Below, one piece after another: positions 5,774 through 7,049 of a stretch of DNA of 7,049 bases. The stretch's first letter is position 1. Each line of letters begins with the position of its first letter. The DNA lies in contig JAYZDP010000064.1 of NCBI GenBank assembly GCA_036337765.1, positions 1-7,049 on the forward strand, read 5' to 3'. The notes below the pieces were generated by a model that made no database searches, was not told where the DNA came from, and saw only the letters and a list, made by a program, of their open reading frames with translations. The position numbers and the translations under genes are program-made. This DNA is from JAYZDP01 sp036337765 (GTDB taxonomy: Bacteria > Acidobacteriota > Thermoanaerobaculia > Multivoradales > Multivoraceae).

Positions 5774-6808
5774 GTGCCCGATCCACCTGGGGTCATGCTT
5801 CTCGACGGGCAGAACCGCTGCGGCCTGGGAGTCGTGCGAGCGCTGGGACGCCGGGGTGTGACTTCGGTCGTGGGGGCGACCGAACGTTGGGCGATGGCCG
5901 GGTACTCGCGATTTTCTGTGGGCCACTTCGTCTACCCCAGGCTGTGCGACGATCTATCTGGCGCGGTCGACGCTGTGCTCCAGATGGCGTCGAATTGGCG
6001 GCCGCGGGTGATCCTGCCGATCGGAGACGACGGCTGGCGCCTCGGCTGGGAGGTCGAGGACAGCCTACCCCCCGAAGTGTCCCTCGCACCCTCGCCGGGT
6101 CTCGATCTCTTCGAGGCCACGTTTGACAAGGCTCGACTGGCAGTTCTGGCGGCGCGTGCCGGAGTGGAGATGCCGGAGGGTTGGCTGCCGGAGAGCTGGC
6201 AGCAGTTGGCGGATGCCACCGACCGTGTGTCGATGCCGGTGGTGCTGAAGCCGCGCGAGACCACGGGCGGTGTCGGTATTCGTCGGGTCGAGCGGGCCGA
6301 CGCGCTGCTCTCGATTGCACGGGCCGCGGACGGGCCCGTACCGATCGTGCAGGAATGGTTCGAAGGCGACGACGTCACCGTGTCGCTGCTCGCCGACAAG
6401 GGCGCTCCGCTGGTGGCATGTGTTTATCGGACACTTCGTCAATGGCCGCACCCATACGGGCCGTCAGTCGCGTCGAAGACGATCCGCGATCCCGAGGCTC
6501 TCGATGCCGCTTTTCGGCTGGTGCGCAGCCTCGGCTACCGTGGCATCGCGAATCTCGACTTCCGCAGGAGTCGATCCGACGGCCGGCTCAAGCTCCTCGA
6601 CTTCAACGCCCGCTTCGGCGGCACGACCGAGATCGCGCTCGCCAGTGGCGTGGATCTGGCGTGGATCTGGCGTGGATGCTCTGGCGGCTGGCGGCCGACA
6701 GTCCGAGGGTGGACGGGTATCGACAGACGGAGGGTCTCGAGTTCCGATGGACGTTCTTCGCCGACGTGCTGTGCCTGGCGCGCACCGTCGGTCCGCTGGG
6801 CCTCTTGA
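5774..6808 (+). CDS. ATP-grasp ligase-like protein (COG3919-type carboxylate-amine ligase), frameshifted near its end
   Basis: The open frame gives 344 residues, of which the first 297 look authentic. The N-terminal pre-ATP-grasp domain starts VMLLDGQNRCGLGVVRALG (7-25) and includes YSRFSVGHFVYPRL (44-57). ATP-grasp motifs follow: FDKARLAVLAARAGVEMPEG (117-136, probable nucleotide-binding Lys119), PVVLKPRETTGGVGI (155-169, Lys159), VQEWFEGDDVTVSLL (192-206) and LDFNARFGGTTE (275-286, the Asp/Asn/Arg metal and phosphate set). Such enzymes join a carboxylate to an amine through an acylphosphate; the substrate is unknown. After Trp297 an 11-bp duplication puts the gene out of frame, giving 47 aberrant Arg/Trp/Ser-rich residues before TGA at 6806. 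The core catalytic motifs remain, but the native 77-residue tail is lost. The GTG start has no ribosome-binding site; ATG at 5795 (preceded by GGGG) would remove seven residues. This may be a pseudogene, a switch or a sequencing artefact. Confidence 0.75.
   Translation: MPDPPGVMLLDGQNRCGLGVVRALGRRGVTSVVGATERWAMAGYSRFSVGHFVYPRLCDDLSGAVDAVLQMASNWRPRVILPIGDDGWRLGWEVEDSLPPEVSLAPSPGLDLFEATFDKARLAVLAARAGVEMPEGWLPESWQQLADATDRVSMPVVLKPRETTGGVGIRRVERADALLSIARAADGPVPIVQEWFEGDDVTVSLLADKGAPLVACVYRTLRQWPHPYGPSVASKTIRDPEALDAAFRLVRSLGYRGIANLDFRRSRSDGRLKLLDFNARFGGTTEIALASGVDLAWIWRGCSGGWRPTVRGWTGIDRRRVSSSDGRSSPTCCAWRAPSVRWAS
6648..6678 (+). repeat. 11-bp tandem repeat (2.8 copies) causing a frameshift
   Basis: The unit GGCGTGGATCT occurs at 6648-6658 and 6659-6669, then partially as GGCGTGGAT at 6670-6678. 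Removing one 11-bp unit makes the DNA read Ala-Ser-Gly-Val-Asp-Leu-Ala-Trp-Met-Leu-Trp-Arg-Leu-Ala-Ala-Asp, continuing without interruption to the stop at 6909. The ancestral sequence would already hold 1.8 copies, a natural target for slipped-strand duplication. Confidence 0.9.
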
Positions 6809-6909
6809 GAGGTCTGGTGCCTGGCCGAGGCGTGCGCACGAACGGCAGCCTGAGCGATCCGCTGCCGCAGCTCGTCCAGGCCCTGTCCGGAATACTCCAC
6901 CGGCTGTGA
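6676..6909 (+). pseudogene. Displaced C-terminal part of the ATP-grasp gene, in another frame
   Basis: From ATG 6676 this frame gives 77 residues starting MLWRLAADSPRVDGY and ending SGILHRL. It contains FRWTFFADVLCLARTVGPLG and a late SLSDPLPQLVQALS segment, like the tails of COG3919-type ATP-grasp proteins. It is the natural continuation of the upstream frame once one 11-bp repeat unit is removed, giving a 374-residue whole. Its stop overlaps the next gene (GTGA), which supports this as the original reading frame. Separate translation from ATG 6676 is conceivable, but no convincing ribosome-binding site precedes it. Confidence 0.75.
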
Positions 6910-7049
6910 GGCGCGAGAAACCATGGGTCCGGGGGGTCGACGTCGCGCGCGTGGCCCGGATCTACACGTCGCTCTTCGCCGCGGCTCTGGTGCCCCCTCG
7001 TGCCGATCCCTGGATCGTGGCGTCGATCCGCCAGCTGTGGAGAGTCTCG
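6906..7049 (+). CDS. Unrecognised protein, N-terminal fragment, coupled to the ATP-grasp gene
   Basis: 48 codons run from a GTG that overlaps the preceding stop (GTGA) to the window edge without a stop. The peptide begins VRREKPWVRGVDVARVARIY and continues TSLFAAALVPPRADPWIVA. Third codon positions are mostly G or C, as in the real genes here, whereas the overlapping frame from ATG 6923 gives an Arg/Gly-rich peptide typical of a shadow frame. The basic N-terminus is followed by a mildly hydrophobic stretch (about 19-30), which could be an amphipathic helix rather than a clear membrane segment. I do not recognise the family. The 4-bp overlap suggests co-translation and a shared pathway with the ligase. 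Confidence 0.55.
   Translation, partial: MRREKPWVRGVDVARVARIYTSLFAAALVPPRADPWIVASIRQLWRVS

Noticed and set aside
5793..6399. Minus-strand open frames opposite the ATP-grasp gene
   Set aside because: No plausible domain content; the plus strand carries clear ATP-grasp motifs over the same stretch.
6923..7049. ATG-initiated frame MGPGGRRRARG at the window end
   Set aside because: Arg/Gly-rich shadow with poorer third-position GC; the GTG frame from 6906 overlaps the upstream stop and gives a more protein-like sequence.
1..7049. CRISPR arrays, tRNA/rRNA genes, insertion sequences, riboswitches and intrinsic terminators
   Set aside because: None seen: no regularly spaced repeats, no tRNA-like cloverleaf, no transposase motif or terminal inverted repeats, and no hairpin followed by a T-run; nearly all of the window is protein-coding.

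Overview
This is a GC-rich window whose codons strongly favour G or C in the third position. It comes from a Gram-negative (diderm) bacterium: it encodes a TonB-dependent outer-membrane receptor, a TolC/CzcC-type outer-membrane channel, a lipoprotein adaptor and an RND pump. The sequence does not fix the phylum. Acidobacteriota, Gemmatimonadota, Myxococcota or a high-GC proteobacterium would all fit.

Positions 1-5717, all on the minus strand, read as one five-gene metal-handling operon. In transcription order these are a TonB-dependent receptor (5717-3462), a small secreted His-rich protein (3453-3037), a CzcC-type outer-membrane efflux protein (2977-1721), a CzcB-type periplasmic adaptor lipoprotein (1724-117) and the first 34 codons of a heavy-metal RND pump (102-1, cut by the window edge). 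The joints are tight. The stop of the receptor sits inside the ribosome-binding site of the small gene, efflux protein and adaptor overlap by ATGA, and the adaptor stop lies in the ribosome-binding site of the pump gene. The last three make a CzcCBA/CusCBA tripartite system that would move metal ions out through the outer membrane. His clusters, rather than Met-rich motifs, in the adaptor and the small protein point to Zn/Co/Ni/Cd more than Cu/Ag. No metal-sensing regulator is visible in the window.

Positions 5718-5773 are a 56-bp divergent intergenic region. Positions 5774-6909 on the plus strand hold an ATP-grasp ligase-like gene (resembling COG3919 carboxylate-amine ligases). It is interrupted by an 11-bp tandem duplication at about 6648-6678 that shifts the frame. 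Removing one copy restores a 374-residue protein that ends in a GTGA overlap with the next gene. That next gene (6906 to the window end) is a partial, unrecognised protein. The plus-strand pair appears functionally separate from the metal operon.

The most notable observations are the 11-bp duplication (a mutation, a slippage-prone switch or an assembly error), the pairing of an uptake-type receptor and an uncharacterised His/Cys small protein with an efflux system, and a C8 tract in the receptor gene.
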